From Streptomyces sp. BK340 (lineage in GTDB: Bacteria; Actinomycetota; Actinomycetes; Streptomycetales; Streptomycetaceae): DNA of 64,000 nucleotides. This document shows, one piece after another, positions 8,728 to 19,000 of the stretch. Below the pieces are notes generated by a model. It saw only the letters and a program-made list of their open reading frames with translations, was not told the origin of the DNA and did no database searches. The stretch is taken from the NCBI RefSeq assembly GCF_007827595.1, contig NZ_VISR01000004.1, positions 1-64,000 of the forward strand. The letters run 5' to 3'. Numbering within the stretch: position 1 is the first letter of the stretch; every line of letters starts with the position of its first letter. The translations under genes were made by a program, and so were the position numbers.

Positions 8728-9426
8728 TTAGTGTTTCGCGCAAGTAGGAAATTCAACCCCTTTGACGTCGCCATTACGGCGTCCGGCGGCGTCGAAACCT
8801 TCCACATCGGCCATAAGTTTCTTCCTGGCTCGAAAAGTATCTCTAGGCCAGCATGTCTGCGCGTTAACCTTCGCCTTTTTCAAGCTTGTCACGCTCCAGA
8901 TAGTGGCGTTAGCCAGATTGGCCGAACGAAGATCAGCTCCAGCTAGGTCGGCGTGAGAGAGATCTGCGGTGGACAGATCGGCACCCTGCAGGTTCGCGTG
9001 TTCAAGAATAGCCCAACCGAGGCGTGCTCCTCTCAGATTGGAACCATTCATATAAGTGCCAGTCAGGTCCTTGCGCTCCAAGAGTGCGTCGTGGAGATCC
9101 TTGTCGGTCAAGGTTAGTTCCCTGACCGAGTGGCGCCCCGGGTTGAATCCAGCCAGACTTGTTGCTGACGCTAGACTGTCTCGCCACGTCGTCTCATTCT
9201 GTGTCACTTGTAGGGATGACTGAATAGCAAGAAGGGCGAGCGAGATGACGCCCGCGCTCAGGATTCCACCTCCAAGATTCCCGATGATCTGCATTCGTGA
9301 TGCCCACTCGGCATCGTTGCTCCTCGGCCAGACGGAAGCCCAAAAAAAGAGAAGAAGCCCGACCACGAGAATGATGAATACCGAGATCCACTCCCACGAT
9401 CTCACATCCAGCCAATGCCATTCCAT
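8728..9426 (-). CDS. Membrane-anchored pentapeptide-repeat protein
   Basis: A 232-residue protein from the ATG at 9426, which has GGGAGGA just upstream; the frame is open to 9495. Two hydrophobic helices lie near residues 13-32 (ISVFIILVVGLLLFFWASVW) and 50-67 (GGILSAGVISLALLAIQ). Residues about 110-185 are pentapeptide repeats of A(D/N)Lxx type: GSNLRGARLG, HANLQGADLSTADLSHADLA, GADLRSANLANATIW. These form a right-handed quadrilateral beta-helix. The C-terminus has two cysteines. The base composition is less GC-rich than its neighbours, suggesting transfer. The function is unknown; such proteins occur near phage-defence and resistance genes, but no partner is adjacent. Confidence 0.8.
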   Translation of the reverse strand: MEWHWLDVRSWEWISVFIILVVGLLLFFWASVWPRSNDAEWASRMQIIGNLGGGILSAGVISLALLAIQSSLQVTQNETTWRDSLASATSLAGFNPGRHSVRELTLTDKDLHDALLERKDLTGTYMNGSNLRGARLGWAILEHANLQGADLSTADLSHADLAGADLRSANLANATIWSVTSLKKAKVNAQTCWPRDTFRARKKLMADVEGFDAAGRRNGDVKGVEFPTCAKH

Positions 9427-9601
9427 GCAAATCCTCCCACTCACACCGCCAAGTAATTTTGGGTGGTATACCCTGGACTCAAGGAGAGGAAGCAAAAAAT
9501 GCGCCAGTATGGCGTATTAGATTCCTTCCACCAGCCCAACACGCAGGGCCGACGCGTTCTCACGCGGCGACGTGAAGCATCGCGGCTGCGTGGTCGTGGC
9601 G

Positions 9602-10009
9602 CTACAGATAGTAATCGACTGCGGCAGCGATGGTCGTCCAGCCGGCCTGCCGCCTGAGGCCTATGGCGAGGTTGCGCAGGGTGGCCATGGCGCGTGGTGC
9701 GGTACCGGGGTGCGTATGCGCGAGGCGTCCTCGCCGCAGGTCACGTCTCTGACGTGGTGCAGTGCCTCCACCGACGCCCCTTGGACGAGTTGGGCAAGCT
9801 GGGCGGGACCCGCCTGTTCGGAGGCCAGGCTGGTGACCGCGTAGACGACCCTCGTCCCGACCTTGCCCGTCTTGCGGTTGGTGCGACGACGCTTGATCTC
9901 TATGGCCGCGTGCGGGAACAGCAGGCCCGGGCGGACGGTGGGCACCTTCAGCTGGCGCACCTCGCGGTGGCCGTGCCCGCACTCTCGACTGCGATCCTGC
10001 ACCGGAATC
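9602..10009 (-). pseudogene. ISAs1-family transposase C-terminal remnant
   Basis: The minus strand carries the end of an ISAs1-type DDE transposase: [60 protein letters not shown], then, after a frameshift near 9700, [20 protein letters not shown]. The HHVRDVT motif with its following acidic residue is diagnostic. The N-terminal half is missing and the frame is broken at least once, so the element is dead. It abuts a cold-shock gene fragment at 10010. Confidence 0.7.
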
Positions 10010-10069
10010 CTGCCCCATGAAGCCGAATCCTTTCTCGGCGTTGAACCACTTCTCGGTGTCGCTGGCCAT
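10010..10069 (-). pseudogene. 5' fragment of a cold-shock (csp) gene
   Basis: From an ATG at 10069 the minus strand reads [20 protein letters not shown], nearly identical in pattern to the N-terminus of CspA-family proteins ([18 protein letters not shown]), including the RNP1-like KGFGF core. After about 20 codons the cold-shock sequence ends and ISAs1 sequence follows. A full csp would be about 67 residues. The likely history is interruption by the ISAs1 element and loss of the remainder. Confidence 0.7.
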
Positions 10070-10338
10070 CCTCGGTCCTCCGATTTCGCCGGGGTGTCCC
10101 GACTTGGAGATGAAAAGAGCGGTTTCTCCCCTGAGGATGCACGGTCGGGCCGGGGCATCTGGCCGATCCCGATCGCGGGATTACCTATCACCGGCGTCAG
10201 GTCAGCCCCCAAGCGAACCCGAGGGCCATTCATTCCTAAGGAACCGCGTGGCCCTCAGGTCCACGGTGCAACCCCTCCGGGGTACCACAAACCCGTCGGT
10301 TTCAAGCCCTCGGCAACTCCATGACCGGCGCCGCGCGC

Positions 10339-10416
10339 TGCGACGGCAACCTGGTCACGGTACGCCGCCAGGAGGCTGCCGAGAACGGCGAGATCGTCGA
10401 CGGCAAAGCCACCACG
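10339..10416 (+). pseudogene. Tiny lexA-like fragment
   Basis: The plus-strand frame reads CDGNLVTVRRQEAAENGEIV and then DGKATT. This matches the LexA region containing GDLVxVRxQxxAENGxIVAAxxDGEAT, just upstream of the catalytic lysine. About 26 codons remain. There is no DNA-binding domain and no catalytic domain end, so this is a relic, alongside the csp fragment. Confidence 0.45.
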
Positions 10417-10458
10417 CGCTCGTACCCATTTTCAGCCGTGAGCGCGGCCCCAGTACCC

Positions 10459-11592
10459 TCACCGTCCTACGTGCGGCCGATCCGCCATGAGCTCGGTGTT
10501 GATAATCGCCTCCACGAGAGTCTCTCCGACCGATGTCAGCGTGACCGTGCCAGCACTCTCGTCTGTCTGTAGCAGGCCCCGCTTGCTCAGGAAGGCAAAG
10601 CTCTCTCGCCGTTGGGGGGAGAAGAGCGACGTGCCGGGGAAACGCTCCCGATGCACCTCTTCCCGCAGCGGTTGAAGTGTGGACAGTGCCATGTTCACCG
10701 CCCGTGTCTCCTGTGCCTGGTCGGTGAACGCGGTGGCGGAACCGAGGGGAATCCGCCCGGCTTCTACCGCGGCGCTGTACTGCTGCGAGTCGACGTTCGT
10801 CATTGCCTCGGAGCGGCGGCAGCTGGAGCTTCCGCCGAGGCCAATGGCGACCTCGGGCTGCTGCTGGTCTTGGTCGGTGATGATGGATTTCCACTTCTCC
10901 GGCCCGGCTCCGGGGCGGGCGAAGTACATGGTCGGATGCTCAGTCCAGCCGGCCCTCCGCAGTCCGCCGGTGAGGATCTCCCGCATCTGATACTGCTCGC
11001 CGAGCGTGGGCCAGCGGTGCCCCCGGGACGCCAGGCGGGCGCGATACTCCGGGACTTGCCAGGCTGCGGGCTGCACACCGGAGACGCCGGTCCGTGTGTC
11101 ACTGTAGTCACGCAGGTGCAGCTTGGTGCACACCACGGCGGTGAGCTCGTGTTCAAGCACGGTGTCCAGGTCACGTCGGACACTGTCCAGGGTCTGGTCG
11201 AGCAGCCCGTACATCAGGTCGACGCTGATCCAGTCGAAACCGGTGGCCTTCGCTTGGCGGATGAACTCGGTGGAGGCGGCGCCGGTGTGCTCGCGGCCGC
11301 TTAGGCGCAGCACGTGGTCGTCGAACGACTGCACCCCGCTGGAGACCTTGCTGCAGCCGAGTTCCGCGAGCAGCTCGAGCTTCTGGGGCGTGAAGGTGGT
11401 GGGATCACCCTCGAGTCGGATCGTGGTGTCGGGGCCGAAGTCGAAGTTCTCCCGGTAAAAGTCCAGCAGTCGGCGTCCTCGACGCGCGCCAGAGACCGGA
11501 AGCCGCACGCGGAGAATCGGGTGAGGTACACGGTCGAACTGCTCCGAATCTCCCCCTCCGACTGGAGAGGGTGTGACGTGCGTGCAATACAC
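10459..11592 (-). pseudogene. HemN-like radical SAM gene, 5'-truncated and internally deleted
   Basis: The 377-codon frame carries clear HemN/HemW-family landmarks: FYRENFDFGPDTTIRLEGDP, CSKVSSGVQSFDDHVLRLSG, ISVDLMYGLLDQTLDSVRRD, a central RHxxY-like region, and a C-terminal winged-helix region (FLSKRGLLQTDESAGTVTLT). The N-terminus is wrong for the family: the CxxxCxxC iron-sulfur motif is reduced to VYCTHVTPSPVGGGDSEQF, with no preceding cysteines, and about 50 residues that normally lie before LLDFYRENF (including the GGGTP motif) are missing or shifted. The enzyme is therefore unlikely to bind its 4Fe-4S cluster. Its original job (coproporphyrinogen oxidation or a HemN-like specialised-metabolism step) cannot be told. 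Confidence 0.65.
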
Positions 11593-11964
11593 ATGCAGTA
11601 GGTGCGCGTGAGCCGCCAGCGCAGACCGTCATACTAGAGGCACACCAAGCAACAACCGGGCGTTTTCCCCCAGTTGATACCCGGCCCGCTGGAAGCTGCC
11701 CGGACAGAACCGGCCTTCACACGTGTTGGTCCCCGCCCGCGCCTGCCTCAGCCTCCGGCCCGGCGCCTTCCGGCCATGCGAGTGATCCTGATGGACAACA
11801 CCTCCATCACGGTCCTGGTGAGTTCCTCACAGACTCGCCGACCGTGCCAGCGGGCCCGAGACCCTCTCCTGGATGCCCCAAGAGCCCGTCGAAGATCGTC
11901 GCCTGGGACCCAACAACTCATCGGCGGACCGAAGAACACTCGGGTCGCAGCAAAGCGTGAGGCA

Positions 11965-12000
11965 TGTGAGGCAAGTGCCGTTTCCCGTACTTGCCTCACA
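11965..12000. terminator. 12-bp perfect inverted repeat
   Basis: TGTGAGGCAAGT at 11965-11976 and ACTTGCCTCACA at 11989-12000 are exact reverse complements separated by 12 bases. The structure lies in the roughly 400-base gene-free stretch between the radical SAM pseudogene and the nuclease remnant. A terminator or an IS end are the likely readings; nothing adjacent decides it. The rest of 11593-12055 shows no convincing gene. Confidence 0.4.
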
Positions 12001-12055
12001 AGTATCCGAGGGGTCGTCAGTGACGTACAGGAGACCGCCTCGCTGCTTGGGATGG

Positions 12056-12150
12056 TCAGCGTTTGATGCGGCCGCGTATGGCGAGGGCGAGGAGGGTGGG
12101 TTCGAGAAGGCGGGAGGTCATCTCGATGTAGGTGCCGGCGGTGGTGAGGT
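12056..12150 (-). pseudogene. C-terminal remnant of a membrane protein
   Basis: The minus strand ends in TTAGTYIEMTSRLLEPTLLA and LAIRGRIKR before a TGA. A hydrophobic helix followed by RGRxKR resembles the end of Streptomyces pentapeptide-repeat membrane proteins. It is fused directly to the nuclease remnant described next, so a deletion joined two genes. The assignment rests on about 30 residues. Confidence 0.3.
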
Positions 12151-12602
12151 TCTGACCAGACGATCGGAAGATCACGGAGTTGACGGCGGGAGAACTGCGG
12201 GTCCAAACCAGCGGCATTCGCCCCTGCCTATTCCTCCAGCGGTACCGCCAGCTCGCAACCCAGCCCGGACAGCTTGACGCGGCGCGTATTGAACAAGAAC
12301 GCCAGACGCTCCCCGATACGCTGGCCTTGCCCAGGGTGAGTTGGTGAGGATGAACGCCGAGTCCTCCCCGAGGACTAGCGCAACTCCCCGCGCACCTCCT
12401 GCACCGCCACCACATCGAACCGGCGGATCACCGCGGCAATGGCGTGCACGTCGGAGAAGTTCCACTTCGGAGAGACGTCCGCATCGGCCACCCGGATACT
12501 GGTTGAGTTGGCCAAAACGCCGTCCGCGCCCTCGGCAACGAGCCCTCTCCATCCGCGAACGCAAGGTGCGCCACTTGGACGCCCCTCCCCCAACGCCCGC
12601 AA
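12150..12602 (-). pseudogene. Endonuclease/exonuclease/phosphatase-family gene, multiply broken
   Basis: Three frames on the minus strand together give EEP-family motifs. FSDVHAIAAVIRRFDVVAVQ followed by EVRG (near 12380-12440) is the first metal-binding block. After a frameshift, GERLAFLFNTRRVKLSGLGC then ELAVPLEE (near 12235-12310) is the second, ended by a TAG. FRSSGQ is a later piece. The C-terminal catalytic Asp-His pair is absent. EEP proteins cleave nucleic acid or phosphoesters; this one is dead. Confidence 0.6.
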
Positions 12603-12655
12603 GCCACGCCCTGCACCAGGATGCCCGCCCGAAGATCCGGTGGGGGGATTCCAGC

Positions 12656-13093
12656 CTATTGCTCTGTGGGAACCTGGAACGCCACGACGCGCCCCCTATT
12701 CGGCACATGTTCAGCGAGGGGTCCGAGCGACTCTCCCTTAATCACGGTCACTTCTCCATTCACCGCAGTAACCACTGCGGGTGAGAATACAGCCAGGAGC
12801 ACTTCCGATGTCACCGCATTACGACCACTTCCAGGAATAGGTGCAAACCTGTCGAAAACATCCCCCCCTAGACCGACATGCCAGTCGCTGCCGGAAGATA
12901 CGGCGATCCAGTCGGCCTGTTGAGTAATCCTGACATCTGGAGCACCAATCATCAGCACCTCCAGTGCAATTTGAGAGGCGACTTCCCTGGAGTCAAAGGA
13001 TCCAGACCTGAAGAAGCGGGACTCCTCCCTCCGGATGAAGTCATGCATGTCAAGGGAAGCGATATCCTCAGGGTGAAACATTAATACCACCAC
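12656..13093 (-). CDS. Presumptive immunity protein for the RHS toxin
   Basis: A 145-residue soluble protein directly downstream of the RHS gene, whose coding end it overlaps by 26 bases (an internal Met would start at 13081). It has no signal peptide or TM segment, and shows beta-rich alternation (VRITQQADWIAVSSGSDWHV, RVVAFQVPTE). I recognise no named Imm family. In polymorphic toxin loci the small cytosolic gene immediately after the toxin tip nearly always encodes the cognate immunity protein, and the overlap guarantees coexpression. The role is inferred from position. The base composition is lower in GC than the RHS core, typical of toxin-immunity cassettes that are exchanged as a unit. 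Confidence 0.7.
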   Translation of the reverse strand: MVVLMFHPEDIASLDMHDFIRREESRFFRSGSFDSREVASQIALEVLMIGAPDVRITQQADWIAVSSGSDWHVGLGGDVFDRFAPIPGSGRNAVTSEVLLAVFSPAVVTAVNGEVTVIKGESLGPLAEHVPNRGRVVAFQVPTEQ

Positions 13094-16000
13094 TGGCTCT
13101 CAGTTGATTGAATAGCCCGAATGCCGAGGTCGGGATATGAAATTCCTCCCCCTCGAACCGCATGGACTTCGGGCCCTCCGGAATGGATCGGGTAACAGCG
13201 CCAGCTTCCCGGAGTTGAACCATAGCGTCGTCACTAATAGTTACCTTGATGATACCCCGAGAGCTGCCACTCCTCATAGCAAAGTATTCAGCATCACCAT
13301 AGTGAGTGGCCACAAAGAACCCTCCCGGGCCATCTGTGTAGTTAGCTGCCGCTTTGCTCGCATCCAGCCCATTATTCAGGATGTCAACAAGCGATTGCAC
13401 GTTCGCACCATGGTAAAAGGTTGTCGTGGGGCAACCTGCATTGTGCACCAGCACTGGGGTCGCACCGGCCAGCACGTAGTACGTGTGCATGTGCTCAACG
13501 GTGAGGTTGTACATGTCGGCTTCGCCGGGCTCGTTCTCAACACCAACGACCTGGACATGCTTATCCGCTGCGGTGTTCAGACTGTGGCCGGTCCGGAGGC
13601 TGCCGGCAGGGACCCAGGCGTGGTCCGTGTCATCCCAGAAGGGATGGTTGGCGGTGGTGTGCAGTGTGGCATTGCCGCCATTCACAGCACGCACGGTTAC
13701 ATCGACAAGGTCATTGTCGTGATGGACGAGTTGGGCCGTGACCCTCCTCGCACCGTTGCGCTTGCCAGTTTGAGGATCGGCAACTGCGACCTTGTCCCCG
13801 GGACGGACCTTGCCTATGGGCTTCGTCCTGCCGTTCTTCAGCAGGACTGGCGTGGAGGGAGAGAAGCTGCACGCCCCTCTCAGCATCGATAGGACGGCGC
13901 TCTCTCCGGCCTCCTTGACTGCTGCCTTCGTGGCACCTCGCACCAAGAGACCCCTGGCGAAGGATCCCCAGTCGAGCGTGGCGAGTGTGATCACGTCCTC
14001 GACGAGCGCTTCGCCGCAGTCGCCGCGCCCGGTGATGCAGTGGATGGTCGCCTTGACGCCCCACGGGTCGTTCTCCTCGCCCCACAGGAATCCTGCGCGT
14101 TTCGCGGCTGCACAGAATTCCTTGTTGCCCAACGAGTCACACTTACTCTTGGCAAAAGCCGAAAAGTACTCGAAATACGTGGCGTGCCGCGGGTCGAGTT
14201 GGGGGTTGAGTGCGACGAGTTCCTTCATCGTGGGGATTCTGAGCCCGTTGAATACGGGCTGCCCGTCCTTGCCAACGGTGTAGCTGCGCCCGGACCCGTT
14301 TCCGGTGCTACGGCCGCCGGTGTTCAAGCCGTGGTTTCCTGCCCCACATGCATTCCAGCCGCCAGTGCAGTGCCCGCTGCTGTCGGGGTATGCGGCTTTG
14401 TCGTAGGTGATGAGGCCGGAAGGGTCGGAGTTGGTGACGGGGCTGCCGTTGGCGTAGGCGTAGGCATTGAGCTGCTGGGGGTTGCTGGGATCCAGCAGAG
14501 GGTCGGCGGACAGGAAGTGGCCGGTCGAGGGGTCGTAGTCGCGTGCGCCGAGGTGGGTGAAGCCCGTGGTGTTGTCCTGGGTGCCGCCGACGAAGCCCTT
14601 GTCGCCTGGCCAGTTGGCCGGCGCTTTGCCGCGTGATGCCCCGAAGGGGGTGGAGCGACGCTGTTGCAGGGTCAGGTCGGTGGCGTTGATGGCGAGTTCG
14701 GAGGTGCCGTGGTGGTCGCCGAGGAGGAAGCTGAGTCTGTTGTCGCTGGTGCGGATGGCCTGGTTTCCACCGCCGAGGTCGTAGTAGCGGGTTGCCTTCT
14801 TGGCGGTGGAGCCCTTGGCCAGGGTGATCTGGGTGTTGCCGAGGTAGAGAGTGGCGTCCGCGTCGGTGTGCGTGATGAGGCGGTTGCCGTCGGCGTCGTA
14901 GAGGTAGGAGGTGGTCTTGGTGCCGCCGTTGCCGTCGGGCTTGGTGACTTGGGACAGGTGTCCTTCGGCGTCCCAGGTCAGGGTCTGCTGGTCGCCGTTG
15001 ATGGTGCGGGTGGCGGTGTTTCCAGCGTCGTCGTAGGTGTAGGTGTCCTGTGAGATGCCGTTCGGGCCGGTCGTGTCGACTTGAGTGAGTGCGTGGGGCC
15101 GCTTACTGCCGCTGGTGGGGTAGCTGTAGGTGCGGTTGATGTCCTTGGTGGTGTCGCCGCTGATGTCGTGCTGGGTTTCGGTGCGGCGGTTGCCGCTGAG
15201 GTCGTAGGTGTACGACTGCCAGTAGGGGGCCGGGCCGCCCAGTACCGATGCGGTGGGGGTGGTGGCGCAAGCGGGGGTGTTCTGTGCCCAGGCCTCCGTG
15301 AGCCGGCCGACGTAGTCGTAGGTGAAGCACTGGTTGTCGGTGCCGTCGCGGGAGACGTCCCCGATCGAGGTGATGTTTCCGGCCTCGTCGTAGCTGTAGG
15401 TGGCCGACTTGTCGGTGCCTGCGATGTCCTCGCGGTTCACGCTGGAGTTGTGCAGGCGCTGGGTTCCCCAGTCGTAGGTGTTGGTGACGTCCGTCTTTTT
15501 CGCTCCGGCTGCCTGGTAGGTGTACTGCAGCGGCTTGCCGGTGTAGCTGTAGACGGTGTTGGTCAGGTAGGTGGCGCCGCCGCTGCCGCTGAGCGTTTTC
15601 ACCCTCAGTGCGTCGTCGTAGGTGGGTGAGATGGTCTCTGCGGTGAGGCTGCCTGCGGCCGGGTAGCTGGTCGACTGGACGGTGCCGTCGACGTTGTACT
15701 GGATGTTCGACTGGTAGGAGCCTGCCAGGTCGCCTTCGGCCGCCGGGATGGTGACGGTGGTCCGGTGCGGCCGGTAGAGGGTGTCGTAAAGGCTGTAGGT
15801 GGTGGTGTAGGCGGAGCCGCTTGCGCCGCCGATGTACCGGGTGGCGGAGGCCAGTTGGCCCTTGTAACCGGTGGGGTCCCACACGTGCTTCGTCAGCAGG
15901 GCTCCGGAGGCGTCGCCCTGCCGCGTCTCGGTTTCCCGTCCGAGGCCGTCGTAGACGTGGGTGATCTTGTTCTTGTCGGCGTCGACCGTGTGGTCGAGCT

Positions 16001-19000
16001 GGTTGCGATCCGTGTAGTACGAGTCTGTCTCGCCCTTGTCCGGGTCGATCGCGACGGTCTGGTTGCCGCGCTGGTCGTACGTGTACGTCCAGTTGTTGCC
16101 GGCCGGGTCGGTGAGCTTGGTGAGTTTGCCGGCCGGGTTGTACTCGTACAGGGTCTTGTCAGGCGCGCCGGTGGGTGTGGTGCCGTGGTATTGCCACAGC
16201 TGCGTGGTGCGGCCGCGGGCGTCGGCGACGGTCGTGGTGGGGGTGGCGCCCTTGGGCGGGGTGACGGTGACCCGGTCGCCGCCGTAGGCGGTCGTGGTCG
16301 TCGACAGCACCTTGCCGTTGTCACCATTGCCGGCGATCTGCTGGGACTTGGTGACACGGCCGAGACCGTCGTAGGTGTTCCAGGTCTGGGTTTCCACCGC
16401 CAGGGCGTCGTCCAGGGCCAGCAGATCCGGTGACGGGGCGCTGGTGTTGTAGTACGGGGCGAATGCCTTCGAGGTCAGGCCGCGCTCATCGTAGAAGGCG
16501 TCGCCGATGAGCCGGCCGCCGTCCGGTCCGGGTGCTTGGGTCTGACGCTGGCGCAGGAAGCCGTCGTAGAGGGTGTAGGAGGTCCTGCGGCCGGTGCCGA
16601 ACAGGGTGGTCGTGCCGACCGCGGTCGGTTTGCCGTCGGCGATGGTGTAGGAGAACTCGTAGTTCGGAGTGTCGTTGCTGGCCTTGGAGCGGTTGGGCTT
16701 CCAGACCTTCAGGGTTCGGCCCAGCGCGTCGTAGGTGGTGTCGGTGCGCTTGCCGTTGGTGTCGACGACCGAGATGGGCCTGGAGCGGACCGTGTCGTAG
16801 GTCGTCGTGGTGGTCTGCGCCGTGGTCGCGTCACCGACAGTCGCGGGTGGTGTGGTGACGGTCGAGGTGGTGGGGAAGCCGGTTGAGGGGGTGTAGACCG
16901 TGGTGGTGGTGCGGCCGTCTTTGCGTGTCGTGCGTGCCGGACTGGTGGTTTCTGTCGCCGTGACAGTGGCGGTGATGTCCGTGGCTGTGGTGGGGCGGCC
17001 GTATCCGTCGAAGGCCGTTTCGGTTTCGAGGTAGGTGGCGGTCTTCCCGTCGTGCGATTTCAGTGTCGCCGTCCGGGTGGCATCGCCCTTCGTGGGGGCG
17101 GCTCCGTAGTCGTTCTTGTCGTAGGCGGTGCGGATGTCGGCGAGGACGTCCTTGGAGCGGTCAGGGACGTCTGCGCACTTCACCGCGACCGTCTCCACGC
17201 GCGAGGGTGCGTCGAGGATCCAACTGGTCGTGTTGTCGGCGTAGGTGGTGCGGGTGCACTGGTTGTCTTTTGCGGTGGACTCGTCGCCGAAGTCGTCGGT
17301 CTGGGTGACGCGACCGGCCGTGTCTTCGAAGGAGTGGGTCTGGTAGGTCGTGCGCCATGTGCTGCCGGCGCCGTCGTCCAGGGAGGTCCAGGTGCGGGTG
17401 GAGGCGGTGGCGGTCAGGTTGGCGGTGGTGGTGCCCCAGGAGCGGACGCGTTTGCCGGTCTCGTGGTGCCAGGGGGTGTTGACCGTCTTGTTGAGGATCT
17501 TGCCGTCGGGTCCGCTGTACTGCTCGGTCTTGTATTCGAAGCCCGCGACCGAGTTATGGTCGGTGATGGTGCCGCCGCTATCGTCGGATACGGTGACGGA
17601 CTTGGTGCCGCCGGTTGGGGCGGCTTTGTCACCGTCCATGCCACGCAGGAAGTAGTGGTCGGCCTGTGACTTCATGCCGACCGGTTCCTGGCCGCCGGCC
17701 TGCACACGGACGTGGGCGTATCCGCGCCAGGTGGACCAGGTCTTGTACTTCTCCTTGGTCAGGCCGTCGTCATCGTCGTAGTGCCAGGCCGCGCCGTCGA
17801 GGTAGCGGTAGCGGGTGACCATCTCCGGGGAAGACTTGGTGCGGTCGGTCTGGGTGACGGAGTCGACGACGTATTTGTTGAACCACTGCAGGGTCGGGTC
17901 CTTGGCGCCTTCCTTGGTGAAGTACACCGGGAAGCAGCGGGTCGTGTTCGTCTGAGGGGTCGGCAGGTCGGAGGCGTCGCAGGCAGCCGTGGAGTAATCC
18001 ACGGTCACGTCGCCGCCGGTCTCATCCGAGATGCCGGACAGGCGTTCCTTGATGAACGGGGCGGTGTTGTCCCCGTCGATCTTGAGCCGGTTGGTGCGCT
18101 GGTCGTAGGCGAAGGTGACCTTGGGCAGCGTGATCTCGGGGCTCGCGGACCGTCCGGTGTGCTGCAGGGAGTCGAGAAGCAGCTGGTAGTCGATATCGGA
18201 CTTGCCCCAGCGGTGGTCCAGCTTCCAGGTGTCGACAGGCGCGTAGGTGCCGTCGGATTGCCGGACCTCGGTGGTGACGTCGGTCAGGCGTTTGCGGGTC
18301 CAGAAGGACGGGTTGCCGTTGTAGCAGTCGGCGCCCGACTTGCAGTTCAGGTCCCAGGGCGTGTCGTACCAGTAGAACGACTTGTCGCCGATCGTGGAGG
18401 CGTCGCAGGTCACACCCGTCTCGGGCAGGCATCGCTCGGCCGAGGTGAAGTCCACCTTCGCCAGGGGCTTGGCCGAGTACATCGCGGATGACTTCAGGCC
18501 GTACTCGATACGGTCGAGGTAGCCGCCTCGGTCGTAGACTGTTTCGTCGGCTGCCTTCAGGTTCCGGGCGTAGTAGTTGGTTTCCTTCGTGTAGTAGTAG
18601 GCGATTGCATTGCCGTGGGTGTCCACGGCGTAGTCGAGGTTCCATCTCCAGGCCTGCTGGCACCAGGAGTCGGCGAAGGTGTCCTTGTGGCACTTGTCGT
18701 CCGTGTCATCGCCGAAGACCGGCGTCGTCCAGGTGGAGTCGGTGGTTTCGTCGCCGGTCGACCAGTCGGGCAGCTTGTTGTACCCGAAGTAGTACTGCGT
18801 GCCGTCGGTGGTGGTGACACGCCAGTACTCCTGGTCGTTGTCACCGTTGTCGCGGTCGTCTCCGGTCTTGCCGTAGATCCGGTCGACTCTCGTTCCGTCA
18901 TCTCCCTTGAGACGGAAGGAATTGGTACCTGTCGCGATCAGCTCACCGGAGTGCCCGTTGAAGGAGAGGGTGGCGTTGTCGTAGGCCCAGCACAGGTCGC

